From: Heyndrickxia coagulans 36D1
GTDB taxonomy: Bacteria; Bacillota; Bacilli; Bacillales; Bacillaceae_C
NCBI RefSeq assembly: GCF_000169195.2
Contig: NC_016023.1
Location: 992,001-1,056,000 of the forward strand
Reading direction: 5' to 3'
Length of the DNA stretch: 64,000 nucleotides
The position numbers and the translations under genes were made by a program. The notes under the pieces were generated by a model, which was not told the DNA's origin, did no database searches, and saw nothing but the letters and a program-made list of their open reading frames with translations. The first letter of the stretch is position 1. The number at the start of each line of letters is the position of its first letter. This document shows, piece after piece, positions 56,440-64,000 of this stretch.

Positions 56440-57115
56440 GAATCCGGCGCCCGTGCTGCATTAAATGCGGCACTAGCGAGTGAACCGGCACACATGCTGC
56501 AATAAATGCAGCACCAGTGCAGGAACAGAAATCAGCCGGTACCTATTTTCAGGGTAGATGCCAACGCCGCAAAGAATCTGGTACCAGCGAAAGAATGAAA
56601 ATCCCGTCGCAAATTTTCAGGGTAGACAGCCATGCATGAATACGGCATCAGCCGAACAAGGAAAGTCATTTAGCGAAATAGGCACCATGCCGCAATAAAT
56701 GCAGCACCAGTGCAAAGGAACAGAAATCAGCCGGTACCTATTTTCAGGGCAGACGCCAATGCCGCAAAGAATCTGGTACCAGCGGAAGAATGAAAATCCA
56801 GTTGCAAATTTTCGGGATAGACAGCCATGCTTGAATATGACACCAGCCGTAGAATGAAAGTCATCCAACAAGATAGGCTCCATGCCGCAATGAATGCAGC
56901 ACCAGCGCAGGAACAGAAATCAGCCAGTGCCTATTTTCAGGGAGAAAGCCATACCCATTGAATGCAGTGCCAGCAAGTCACCCACCGACATAGGCGCCCA
57001 TGCTGCAATAAATGCGTACCAGCGGTGGAACGACCCGTATTTTCAGGGTAATCGCCCGGCGGCAAAATAAATAGCGCCCGCAGAAGGATGAAAATCAGCC
57101 GGTGTAATGTTCCGG
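56440..57115. repeat. Higher-order tandem repeat, about 194-bp unit
   Basis: CATGCYGCAATRAATGCAGC recurs at 56493, 56686 and 56881 (spacing 193 and 195 bp) and in shortened form at 56999. Each 194-bp unit consists of three related subunits of about 60-66 bp, two of which end in ATTTTCAGGGTAGA-like words and share ACCAGYG and GAAATCAGCC or GAAAATC. Small hairpins such as CTGCAATAAATGCAG occur. No reading frame or promoter was found. The 3' part decays toward 57115. Confidence 0.8.
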
Positions 57116-57130
57116 ATAAAAGAATGGAAA

Positions 57131-57157
57131 ACCGCGGATCGATTGTTCATCCGCGGT
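57131..57157 (-). terminator. Terminator downstream of the sugar operon
   Basis: ACCGCGGAT/ATCCGCGGT with a 9-nt loop, followed on the minus strand by TTTTCC, about 170 nt after the hxlB-like stop. Confidence 0.6.
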
Positions 57158-57328
57158 ATATCCTTTAAACGGTACAGCGAGCAGTCCGCAACCGGAATGA
57201 ACCGGATCCGGCCCCACTATATCCAACGGTGAGACAAGCCATACCCGCTGTTTTTTTCTGTGTTCCACTTATTCAGAAGCCGAATGGCCAAATCTACCGG
57301 CTTGCTCCGGCCTATTGTTTTTAACGCC

Positions 57329-57880
57329 CTATTCGAGATTGCTGTGCCGGTTCAACGCTGCTTCATTCCCCGATTTCTGCTGTTCGGCAATTTTCAGGCA
57401 AACCGCGTCAAAAAACAGATGAACAGACTGGTCGAACAATGAGCTGAGCGGCTGTCTGCTTTCAATTTCTCCCGGCCTCCGGTATTTCGTAGCAGACGGA
57501 ATATGAACCACGCTATCCGAAGTTTGCGCAAGTCTCGAAGACGGATCAGAAGTCACACCCACAACAGATACACCATTCTTTTTCGATTTTTCCGCCGCTT
57601 GCACCACATTGGAAGTCGTGCCGGAACCAGAAACTGCAATCAATAAATCTCCCGGCTGAATCGAAGGAGTGATCGTCTCGCCGACGACAAACACATGGAA
57701 ACCAAGATGCATGAGCCGCATCGCAAAAGACTTGGCCATCAGCCCCGAACGCCCCTCGCCCAATACAAAAATGCTTTTCGGAGAAGCAAGCATATCCGCC
57801 AGCTTTTCCACTTGTTCCCCGTCTATTTTTGAAAACACCGTTTGAATTTCATTTAAAATGACTTCTATTTCCCGATTCAT
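57329..57880 (-). CDS. hxlB: 6-phospho-3-hexuloisomerase homologue (PHI/HxlB family)
   Basis: SIS-domain sugar-phosphate isomerase, 183 residues, close to B. subtilis HxlB (185). FVLGEGRSGLMAKSFAMRLMHLGF, VVGETITPSI, AVSGSGTTSNVV and YRRPGEIESRQPLSSLFDQ match the family's phosphate-binding and active-site segments. ATG 57880 has GGGAGG 7 nt upstream and overlaps the synthase stop by 4 nt. In the RuMP pathway it converts D-arabino-hex-3-ulose-6-phosphate to fructose-6-phosphate; in this operon the substrate may be different. Confidence 0.88.
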   Translation of the reverse strand: MNREIEVILNEIQTVFSKIDGEQVEKLADMLASPKSIFVLGEGRSGLMAKSFAMRLMHLGFHVFVVGETITPSIQPGDLLIAVSGSGTTSNVVQAAEKSKKNGVSVVGVTSDPSSRLAQTSDSVVHIPSATKYRRPGEIESRQPLSSLFDQSVHLFFDAVCLKIAEQQKSGNEAALNRHSNLE

Positions 57881-58497
57881 TTCAATGCCTCCCAAGCTTC
57901 TTTTATCTTTTGTGCCGCAAGCAAAGGATCACTTGCCTTGCTGATTGCTGAACCAATAATGAGCACATCCGGCTGAAGGGCGCGGACGGCAGCCAAATTT
58001 TCCAGTGAAATGCCCCCGGCTACTGCAAGCTGCTGGTTGCGTGATGCTGCGCGGCGCCCCCACGTTCCGCCTCCGCCTTCTTCCTGCTGGTCCTTGCTGA
58101 TATGCTGGCAGACGATGATGTTTTCCAAACGGGCAATCTCCTTCTGTTGATGCGCCGCTGTATTCAAAAGGTCAACCATCACTTGTCTATCAAACTGCCC
58201 AGCCGTATCCAAACACGTACGGAGCGTGACAGGAGGGGCCGCCCCCATCACAGTCGCAATGTCGGCTCCCGCCCGAAAACAAAGTTCAAATTCGTACTTC
58301 GCATTGTCGAACGTCTTGATATCGGCTACCACCGTTTTGTCCGGAAACCGGTTTTTTATGTCATAAATGCTTTTGACGCCGAATTCTTTAATTAACGATG
58401 TGCCGACTTCAATCCATTCTATCGCTTTTTCCGCTTTCGCTGCAATTTCGATTGCTTCCTGAATCGTGAATCGGTCTAATGCCAGTTGAATCTTCAT
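57877..58497 (-). CDS. hxlA: 3-hexulose-6-phosphate synthase-like protein (OMPDC suprafamily)
   Basis: Beta/alpha-barrel lyase, 206 residues. It keeps LALDRFTIQEA, EVGTSLIKEFG and the metal-site DxKxxD as VADIKTFDNAKYEFE. It departs from standard synthases after VMVDLLN: the usual tyrosine/His block is replaced by NIIVCQHISKDQQEEGGGGTW. The suprafamily also contains 3-keto-L-gulonate-6-phosphate decarboxylase, so both formaldehyde lyase/synthase and decarboxylase chemistry are possible. Coupled to its neighbours by 4-nt overlaps on both sides. Confidence 0.82.
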   Translation of the reverse strand: MKIQLALDRFTIQEAIEIAAKAEKAIEWIEVGTSLIKEFGVKSIYDIKNRFPDKTVVADIKTFDNAKYEFELCFRAGADIATVMGAAPPVTLRTCLDTAGQFDRQVMVDLLNTAAHQQKEIARLENIIVCQHISKDQQEEGGGGTWGRRAASRNQQLAVAGGISLENLAAVRALQPDVLIIGSAISKASDPLLAAQKIKEAWEALK

Positions 58498-59798
58498 TTT
58501 AAAACCGCCTTTGCTTCAAGATTTTCCGGCGCCAGGGGAGACGCCTGTTTTTTTGCCCGGACCATCAAGGTTAACAGAACCGAGACAAGGAGCGAGATCG
58601 CCATAAAGATAAAAGATGCCTGCGTGCTGCCCGTTGCCCCGTTTAAAAATCCGACAATGTATGCGCCAACAAAAGAGCCTAAAGCACCCATGCTGTTGAT
58701 AAACGCATTGGCACTTCCTGATACATTTTTCGGCAAAATTTCCGGCATGATTGCGAAAAACGGCCCGTATGGTGCATACATGGCGCCTCCTGCAATGACA
58801 AGCAGCGCGTAAGAGAACCAGAAATTGGATGAACCGATCAAATAAGAACCGTAGAAGGCAATGGTGCCGATCAATAGCGATACCCAGACAAATGTTTTGC
58901 GATTTAGCGTTTTATCGGAAAAATAGGAAACAGCGATCATCCCGATTGTCGCCAGTAAGTATGGAGCGGCAGACAGCCAGCCCGTTGCCACAATATCCAT
59001 ATGGGAGGCCGCTTTTATCATGGACGGCAGCCACATGACAAATCCGTAGACGCCGATGCTCCATGCAAAATACTGAACCGCGAGAATGAGCACCGTTTTA
59101 TTGCGGAACATTTCTTTATACCCCGCTACTTTGATCATTCCTTTTTGTTCTTCTTTCATTTCAGATGCGATGTTTTCCTTTTCCTCATCCGTCAGCCACT
59201 TTGCTTCTTCCGGCTTATTTTCAACCAGCTTCCACCAGAAAAATGCCCAAACGATGGCCGGAATTCCTTCCACAATAAACATTCCCCTCCAGTCAAGCAC
59301 CTTTAACAAATAACCGGAAACAATGGACATCCATAAAACGGTGACAGGATTGCCCAAAATTAAGAAGGTGTTGGCACGGGAACGCTCTTCTTTTAAAAAC
59401 CAGTTGCTCAAAAAGACGAGCATTGCCGGCATCACGGCAGATTCCACGACACCGAGGAAGAACCGGATCGGATACAGCCATGCGACATTATGGACCAGAC
59501 CGGTTGCAGAAGCAAGCAGGCCCCAGAGAATCAGGCTGACAAATACGAGCTTCTTGGCACTTCTTTTTTCTGCATACGCCGCGCCCGGAATTTGAAAGAA
59601 GAAATAACCGAGAAAAAATAATGCCGATAAAAAGGAGGCAACACCTGTAGTTATATTTAAATCGTGCGCCATTCCGCCCGCTGCGCCAAAGCTGTAATTC
59701 GCCCGGTCGAAATAGGCAAGGCTGTAGGTAATGAAAGCGATTGGAACCAGATGCAAAAATCTCTTCTTGCTTGCGACATTTCTCAACGACTTTTCCAT
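58494..59798 (-). CDS. MFS transporter, anion:cation symporter family (ExuT/GudP-like)
   Basis: 12-segment major facilitator, 434 residues, of the ACS family whose members carry hexuronates, aldarates and aldonates. ITYSLAYFDRANYSFG near residue 25 is the family's hallmark first loop, with GVVESAVMPAMLVFLSNWFLKEERSRAN the second. ATG 59798 follows AAGGAG. In the middle of the operon, it should import the starting substrate, suggesting a sugar acid. Confidence 0.88.
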   Translation of the reverse strand: MEKSLRNVASKKRFLHLVPIAFITYSLAYFDRANYSFGAAGGMAHDLNITTGVASFLSALFFLGYFFFQIPGAAYAEKRSAKKLVFVSLILWGLLASATGLVHNVAWLYPIRFFLGVVESAVMPAMLVFLSNWFLKEERSRANTFLILGNPVTVLWMSIVSGYLLKVLDWRGMFIVEGIPAIVWAFFWWKLVENKPEEAKWLTDEEKENIASEMKEEQKGMIKVAGYKEMFRNKTVLILAVQYFAWSIGVYGFVMWLPSMIKAASHMDIVATGWLSAAPYLLATIGMIAVSYFSDKTLNRKTFVWVSLLIGTIAFYGSYLIGSSNFWFSYALLVIAGGAMYAPYGPFFAIMPEILPKNVSGSANAFINSMGALGSFVGAYIVGFLNGATGSTQASFIFMAISLLVSVLLTLMVRAKKQASPLAPENLEAKAVLK

Positions 59799-59823
59799 TC
59801 CAAAACACTCCTTTGTTGTGGGT

Positions 59824-60783
59824 TTAACCGTTTTTCACCGAATGCCCGTTCATAAATGCCAACAGTTCTTCCCGGGTCGGAAGCCCGTTTTTATCCCCGG
59901 AAGACATGGTTTGTAAAGCGCCGATTGCATTCCCTCTTTCCGCTGCTTCAAATGGAGTTAAACCGTCGAACAGGCCGCTTAATACACCGGCTGCAAATCC
60001 GTCTCCAGCACCAACCGTATCCACCACTTTGGTAACCGGGAAGCCTGGAACGGTATGCGCTTTCTTTTCCGTTGCCACATAGGCGCCTTTTGCCCCGAGT
60101 TTGACAAACACCATTTTGGCACCGTGTTCAAGATAATATTTCGCGATATCTTCAGGCGCTTGATAGCCGGTCAAAATTTTCCCTTCTTTGATACCGGGAA
60201 AAACAATGTCGGCCTGGCAGGCGTATCTTTGAATCGTTTCCGCCATCGTTTTTTCGTCTTTCCACATGGAAGGGCGCAAATTCGGATCAAACGAAACGAT
60301 ACTGCCTTCTTTTTTGGCTTTTTGTATGAAAGCTTCGCTCAGTTCCCGTACAGACGGGGAGAGTGCGAGCGGGATCCCCGTTAAGTGATAATGTTTTGCA
60401 TGCATTTCTCTGAGTTCAGGGAAATCTTTGATCCCCATCAGGCTTGCGGCGGAGTTTTTACGGTAGTAATAAACACCCGGATCGCCTTCCGATACTTTTT
60501 CTTTCAATTGAAATCCCGTCAAGTTTTCTTCGTCTCTTTTAATCAAGGAAGTATCCACTTTTTCACGCTGCAGTTCCTGGATGATATAATCGCCAAGCGG
60601 GTCTGTTCCGACTTTGCTCAGCCACAGTACCCGGTACCCGAGGCGAGAAAGTCCGATTGCCACATTTGTTTCCGCCCCTGCCAGTTCTTTTGTAAAATGC
60701 CGGACCGAGGCGAGCTGTCCGGGTTCTTCCGCAATAAACATGCCCATCGCTTCTCCGAATGTCAGCACATCATACACTTTCAT
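59824..60783 (-). CDS. PfkB-family sugar kinase, 2-keto-3-deoxygluconate kinase-like
   Basis: Ribokinase-fold kinase, 319 residues. N-terminal GEAMGMFIAEEPGQL and the GGAETNVAIGLSRLG-like segment (LAGAETNVAIGLSRLGYRV), and the C-terminal anion hole/catalytic motif VVDTVGAGDGFAAGVLSGL with the base Asp. Closest in pattern to KdgK. The sugar acid or ketose it phosphorylates is unknown; no KDPG aldolase is in this operon, so simple KDG metabolism is doubtful. Its start overlaps the preceding gene by 14 nt. Confidence 0.86.
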   Translation of the reverse strand: MKVYDVLTFGEAMGMFIAEEPGQLASVRHFTKELAGAETNVAIGLSRLGYRVLWLSKVGTDPLGDYIIQELQREKVDTSLIKRDEENLTGFQLKEKVSEGDPGVYYYRKNSAASLMGIKDFPELREMHAKHYHLTGIPLALSPSVRELSEAFIQKAKKEGSIVSFDPNLRPSMWKDEKTMAETIQRYACQADIVFPGIKEGKILTGYQAPEDIAKYYLEHGAKMVFVKLGAKGAYVATEKKAHTVPGFPVTKVVDTVGAGDGFAAGVLSGLFDGLTPFEAAERGNAIGALQTMSSGDKNGLPTREELLAFMNGHSVKNG

Positions 60784-61525
60784 TTACGAACACCTCTTCT
60801 TTCAGCAGTTCGATGTAATCTTTCAAATCACTTGTAATCGGAAATTCTAACGCAATCGCGGCTTCTTTTGGCAACAGATGCAGCAACCGTTTCCATTTTT
60901 GCCTGCCGTTTTGGCCAATTGGGATCGTTGCATAACCGGATGCCGTTTCCACCACTTCTTTCACGTGAATGTATACTACCTCGTTTTTTAAAGCGGCAGC
61001 GGCCTCTTCAGCATCTTCCCCTGTGTAAGCCCAGTTGCCGATATCACAGGTAAAACGGATCGGAATGGCCTTGCTGCGGCATGCTGCAAAAAATGGCGCG
61101 AGCCGCTCTGTTTTTCCCCCGAGGTCCGTTTGATCATTCTCGATGGTCACCAGGATGCCGGCATTCGAAAAGCAGGCGGCAGCTTTGGCAAGCGTATCCA
61201 CATCAGATAGACCCTCCCGGTAGTTGCCCAATGAAAATTTGATGAGTTTTGCCCCGAGCTCCACAGCCTCCTGCCTATAAGGCGCCACATCGATAACTTG
61301 ATGATCCTCCCCAAATAAAGAAACCGGGCAGGAATAGTAAGGGATCAGCCCCGCCTTATCGAGCATGCCTTTCACCGCGGGTAAAAGAGAAGACGGGTCT
61401 TCAAGCAGCTCCCGCCGGATTTCCACCCCGTCACATCCGGCCTTGCGTATGGCGGCGAATAACACCGGGTAAGATAAAATGGCAGTATCCTGAAATGCAT
61501 TCATGGTGACAAATAAATGGGCCAT
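60770..61525 (-). CDS. Sugar (phosphate) isomerase/epimerase, xylose-isomerase-like TIM barrel
   Basis: AP-endonuclease-2/xylose-isomerase-like barrel protein, 251 residues. Metal ligands fit the pattern E in VEIRRELLEDPSS, E in VTIENDQTD, D/H in TCDIGNWAYTGED, and a late E in IALEFPITSD, with HVKEVVETASG between. ATG 61525 follows AGAGGAAA. First gene of the five-gene operon; probably interconverts the imported sugar or sugar acid before phosphorylation. Confidence 0.8.
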   Translation of the reverse strand: MAHLFVTMNAFQDTAILSYPVLFAAIRKAGCDGVEIRRELLEDPSSLLPAVKGMLDKAGLIPYYSCPVSLFGEDHQVIDVAPYRQEAVELGAKLIKFSLGNYREGLSDVDTLAKAAACFSNAGILVTIENDQTDLGGKTERLAPFFAACRSKAIPIRFTCDIGNWAYTGEDAEEAAAALKNEVVYIHVKEVVETASGYATIPIGQNGRQKWKRLLHLLPKEAAIALEFPITSDLKDYIELLKEEVFVNESV

Positions 61526-61564
61526 TGGTGTTTCCTCTTTTCTTGTGTGTTGGAACCGAATTTC

Positions 61565-61584
61565 TTGGGACCGATACCATTTTT
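61565..61584 (-). promoter_or_regulatory. Putative LacI-type operator 1
   Basis: TGGGACCGATACCATTT, 40 nt before the first gene of the sugar operon. It shares GGGACCG-TACCAT with operator 2 and ACCG-TACCATTT with operator 3. Confidence 0.5.
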
Positions 61585-61627
61585 CAAATGCCGGATCTGT
61601 ATTTTATAAATTGAATAAAATATCGCA

Positions 61628-61700
61628 GCTCTGTTGCCTGCTGTAAAAAATAGTCATCGTGCAAATTGGTGCTTGGGAACTTAAGTACAACTTATATAGT
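61628..61700 (+). repeat. Dispersed intergenic repeat, copy 4
   Basis: Begins GCTCTGTTGCCTGCTGTAAA after AATAAAATATCGCA and ends near CAACTTATATAG. Very close to copy 1 over the first 50 bp. It lies in the leader or promoter region of the sugar operon. Confidence 0.7.
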
Positions 61701-61813
61701 TTGCAAAATTTCCATGAGCAGTGCGATGTGGGGATGTTTTTTGGATTTTCCCGTTTACTCTATTTATCGTTTTTCCTGTTTTTGATCTTTCCGGGAGCTC
61801 TCTTTCTTTTTTT

Positions 61814-61829
61814 ATGGGACCGTTACCAT
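61814..61829 (-). promoter_or_regulatory. Putative LacI-type operator 2
   Basis: ATGGGACCGTTACCAT, an imperfect palindrome (ATGG-TA/GG-CCAT symmetry) 289 nt upstream of the sugar operon. Apart from this, operator 1 and repeat copy 4, the 449-bp gap 61526-61974 shows nothing definite. Confidence 0.5.
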
Positions 61830-61974
61830 CAAAAGGGGAAGCTGCCACTTTTGTCTTGGCCAATCCCATGTTGACAGCTTTTCAATCCTGCGAGCTGATC
61901 CTTTGATGCAGGATTTCAGCCTGTATCGTCGCCTCTTTCGGTGAAACCGATCTCATTTTTCCTTAGGGGGGAAG

Positions 61975-63021
61975 TTATCTCCCCGGGGCAGATTCCCTTT
62001 CAATCAAACGCGTCTGGTAAGAGATCGTCTGGACCGGCGATTCGTTGTCCGCCAGCCGTTTTAAAATGAGTTCCATTACTGTTTTACCAATTTGATAAGT
62101 CGGCTGTTCAATGGTGGTAATGCCTGAAAATACGGCAGCTGCCCACTCCGGATTGTCAAAGCTCAGAAAACCGGTATCGTCAGGAATTTTATAGCCCTGT
62201 TCTTTCAGTTTGATAATGATTTTTAACGCGATGACACTGTTTCCGGCAATGATGGCCCTTGGTTCTTTGCTGGTGCGGGACAAAAACGTATTGAGCTTTT
62301 TCTCCAATTGGCTTTCGTCATTGAGATCCACTTCAAACAAATCTTCCAGGCTCGGGTGACTGGGATTAACAAGCCGTAAAGCCTCCTGAAATCCTGTATA
62401 CCGTTCGTGCCGCGGGCTGAAATGTGCAACCGGCTCTGTAAAATAGCCGATTCTTTTATAATTTTTCTTTATCAGATAGGACACGGCCTGCATCACGGCC
62501 CCGCGGTTATCAATTTCAACGGTATCAAACGGCAGCTCAGGAATTTTACGGTCAACCAGGACAATCGGGGTTTTGCCGTTTTCCGACAAGGTTTCCAAAA
62601 AGTCGCTGTTTCCTCCTGTTGTTTGAATCAGCAGCCCATCAATCTTGTGGGACTGCAGCATGGAGATATACTCGCGTTCTTTTGCCGGCTGGTTATCAGA
62701 GTTGCAAATCAGCAAACTGTAGCCATGCTGCTTGCAGACATCCTCAGCTCCCCTTAAAATCGCCGTTGTATACGGGTTGGTAATATCCGCAACCAGCGCG
62801 CCAATCAAGTAGCTGTGGCTGCTTTTCAGCCCTCTCGCCAAATTATTCGGGCGGTATTGGAGTTCATCGATCACCTGCTTGATTTTTTGCTGGGTTTTCG
62901 GTGACAATTCATGAAACCGGCCGCCTAAATATCTCGAAACGGTCGATTTCGACACGCCAGCTTTTTTTGCCACATCGTAAATCGTGACTTTCGCTTCTTT
63001 TCCCCTCATGTTGTTTACCAT
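61975..63021 (-). CDS. LacI-family repressor, KdgR-like
   Basis: 348 residues. N-terminal LacI helix-turn-helix TIYDVAKKAGVSKSTVSRYL with the hinge block ELQYRPNNLARGLKS, then a periplasmic-binding-protein-like effector domain (about 70-345). It is similar in pattern to B. subtilis KdgR. The start at 63021 is uncertain; ATG 63009 is an alternative and neither has a strong ribosome site. Its gene has a candidate operator of its own and precedes the sugar operon on the same strand. Effector unknown. Confidence 0.87.
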   Translation of the reverse strand: MVNNMRGKEAKVTIYDVAKKAGVSKSTVSRYLGGRFHELSPKTQQKIKQVIDELQYRPNNLARGLKSSHSYLIGALVADITNPYTTAILRGAEDVCKQHGYSLLICNSDNQPAKEREYISMLQSHKIDGLLIQTTGGNSDFLETLSENGKTPIVLVDRKIPELPFDTVEIDNRGAVMQAVSYLIKKNYKRIGYFTEPVAHFSPRHERYTGFQEALRLVNPSHPSLEDLFEVDLNDESQLEKKLNTFLSRTSKEPRAIIAGNSVIALKIIIKLKEQGYKIPDDTGFLSFDNPEWAAAVFSGITTIEQPTYQIGKTVMELILKRLADNESPVQTISYQTRLIERESAPGR

Positions 63022-63030
63022 CCATCTTTA

Positions 63031-63050
63031 AAATGAAACCGGTACCATTT
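63031..63050 (-). promoter_or_regulatory. Putative LacI-type operator 3
   Basis: ATGAAACCGGTACCATT (63033-63049) with a central ACCGGT palindrome, directly upstream of the repressor start: an autoregulation site candidate. Confidence 0.55.
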
Positions 63051-63145
63051 GACTTCATTATAACAAAGTGAGAGGAGCTGTCAATCAAAAATGAACGGAA
63101 ATTTTTTCCGACTCCTCCCGGTTTTGTGCCGCAGCATATGAAAAA

Positions 63146-63165
63146 GAGCTCTTTTTCAAGAGCTC
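63146..63165 (-). terminator. Terminator overlapping the stop of the DUF711 gene
   Basis: GAGCTCTT/AAGAGCTC stem with a 4-nt loop, followed on the minus strand by TTTTTCAT. The first stem bases belong to the stop codon region. Confidence 0.75.
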
Positions 63166-64000
63166 AGTTTTTAAATGAGTGAATCGGGGCCGGGATTCTG
63201 CCGCCGCGGGCAATGAAGTCCGCTGATGAAAAGGAATGGACGCCCATCACCGGCGCATGTCCGAGCAGGCCGCCAAATTCGATCGTATCGCCAACCTTTG
63301 TGCCCGGTGCCGGAATGATGCGGACCGCTGTCGTTTTATTGTTAATGACGCCAATTGCAGCTTCGTCCGCGATCATTGCTGAAATCGTTTCTGCCGGAAC
63401 ATCGCCCGGAATTGCAATCATGTCAAGGCCGACGGAGCAGATCGCGGTCATCGCCTCCAGTTTTTCGAGATTCAAGGACCCGCGGTTGACCGCATCGATC
63501 ATGCCGGCGTCTTCAGAAACCGGAATGAATGCGCCGCTTAAGCCGCCAACATGGCCGCATGCCATGACACCGCCTTTTTTCACGGCATCATTCAGCAAAG
63601 CGAGCGCCGCCGTTGTTCCGTGTGTACCGACAGACGCAAGGCCCATTTCTTCCAAAATATGGGCCACAGAGTCTCCAACAGCCGGTGTCGGGGCAAGCGA
63701 CAAGTCGACAATCCCGAACGGAACACCGAGCCGTTTGGATGCTTCCATGCCGACAAGCTGGCCCATCCGCGTAATTTTAAATGCGGTTTTCTTGACCGTT
63801 TCCGCAACGACATCAAACGGTTCGCCTTTCACTTTTTCAAGGGCGCGTTTTACCACACCCGGGCCGCTGACGCCGACGTTGATGACGACATCCGCTTCAC
63901 CAACACCGTGGAACGCGCCAGCCATAAACGGATTGTCTTCCACCGCATTCGCGAACACAACGAGTTTTGCACAGCCGAGCCCTTGCGTATCGGCAGTCAG
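63164..64000 (-). CDS. DUF711/UPF0210 (PFL-related) family protein (5' end missing)
   Basis: 278 visible C-terminal residues; the frame is open to the window edge. Conserved blocks are [74 protein letters not shown] and the closing [19 protein letters not shown]. Family members are about 450 residues, with a solved fold but no assigned reaction that I know of. An ACT-domain gene usually precedes it; that would be outside the window. Confidence 0.88.
   Translation of the reverse strand: MTADTQGLGCAKLVVFANAVEDNPFMAGAFHGVGEADVVINVGVSGPGVVKRALEKVKGEPFDVVAETVKKTAFKITRMGQLVGMEASKRLGVPFGIVDLSLAPTPAVGDSVAHILEEMGLASVGTHGTTAALALLNDAVKKGGVMACGHVGGLSGAFIPVSEDAGMIDAVNRGSLNLEKLEAMTAICSVGLDMIAIPGDVPAETISAMIADEAAIGVINNKTTAVRIIPAPGTKVGDTIEFGGLLGHAPVMGVHSFSSADFIARGGRIPAPIHSFKN

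Noticed and set aside
57877-58497. Simple annotation of the last operon as formaldehyde detoxification
   Set aside because: Kinase, epimerase, sugar-acid carrier and LacI regulator do not fit HxlR-type formaldehyde systems, and the HPS-like protein is divergent; left open.

Overview
The window looks like chromosome of a spore-forming Bacillaceae species of middling GC content. The evidence is a CotF-type spore coat protein, GlpP antitermination, lutABC, a HelD-type RNA polymerase helicase, CcpA-type cre sites and GlnR/TnrA boxes, and AGGAGG ribosome binding sites. The gene set and the many intergenic repeat arrays would fit Heyndrickxia (Bacillus) coagulans or a relative, but the species cannot be fixed from the sequence alone.

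Layout. 1-1107: 3'-truncated C4-dicarboxylate symporter. 1378-6944: glycerol regulon (glpD, glpFK, glpP) with two terminator leaders of the GlpP type. About 7000-10000: AT-rich accessory patch with an autoregulated HTH gene, a frameshifted membrane partner, an unrecognised gene, a TnpB relic, an IS4-like relic and two small membrane proteins. 10216-14065: helD and a membrane glycosyltransferase. 14340-18236: citS-citT-citM citrate uptake. 18407-21088: ammonium transporter under tandem GlnR/TnrA boxes, then an iron alcohol dehydrogenase. 21667-23070: basic amino acid antiporter. 23237-34330: complete reductive pyrimidine degradation cluster with a PucR regulator, extended past beta-alanine by an aminotransferase and an iron-type reductase. 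34737-37626: lutABC lactate oxidation. 37687-41864: amino acid permease and a helical-repeat protein. 42830-47170: potR-potABCD. 47558-49411: lysine riboswitch and lysine permease. 49760-53976: peptide transporter, a truncated gene and a CycA-type permease. 54206-56438: nitroreductase, aldo/keto reductase, spore coat protein. 57329-63021: a five-gene sugar operon (isomerase/epimerase, PfkB kinase, MFS carrier, hexulose-phosphate synthase and isomerase homologues) under a LacI-type regulator. 63164-64000: 5'-truncated DUF711/UPF0210 gene.

The least explained content is intergenic. Six tandem arrays occur (about 3414, 21135, 39481, 41929, 51776 and 56440). Three of them have a 52-bp period built on inverted repeats, although hairpin size and spacer size differ between arrays. 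In one array the top of the stem switches from CAT/ATG to TTG/CAA as a matched pair. One 52-bp array lies inside a transposase-less element with inverted ends, and another cuts off the 5' part of a gene. A separate dispersed repeat of about 75 bp occurs four times, always in gene-start intergenic regions and always in the same orientation.

Most genes serve uptake and breakdown of small carbon and nitrogen sources (dicarboxylates, glycerol, citrate, ammonium, pyrimidines, lactate, amino acids, polyamines, peptides, a sugar or sugar acid). Control elements visible in the DNA are cre sites, GlnR/TnrA boxes, GlpP leaders, a lysine riboswitch and several repressor palindromes.
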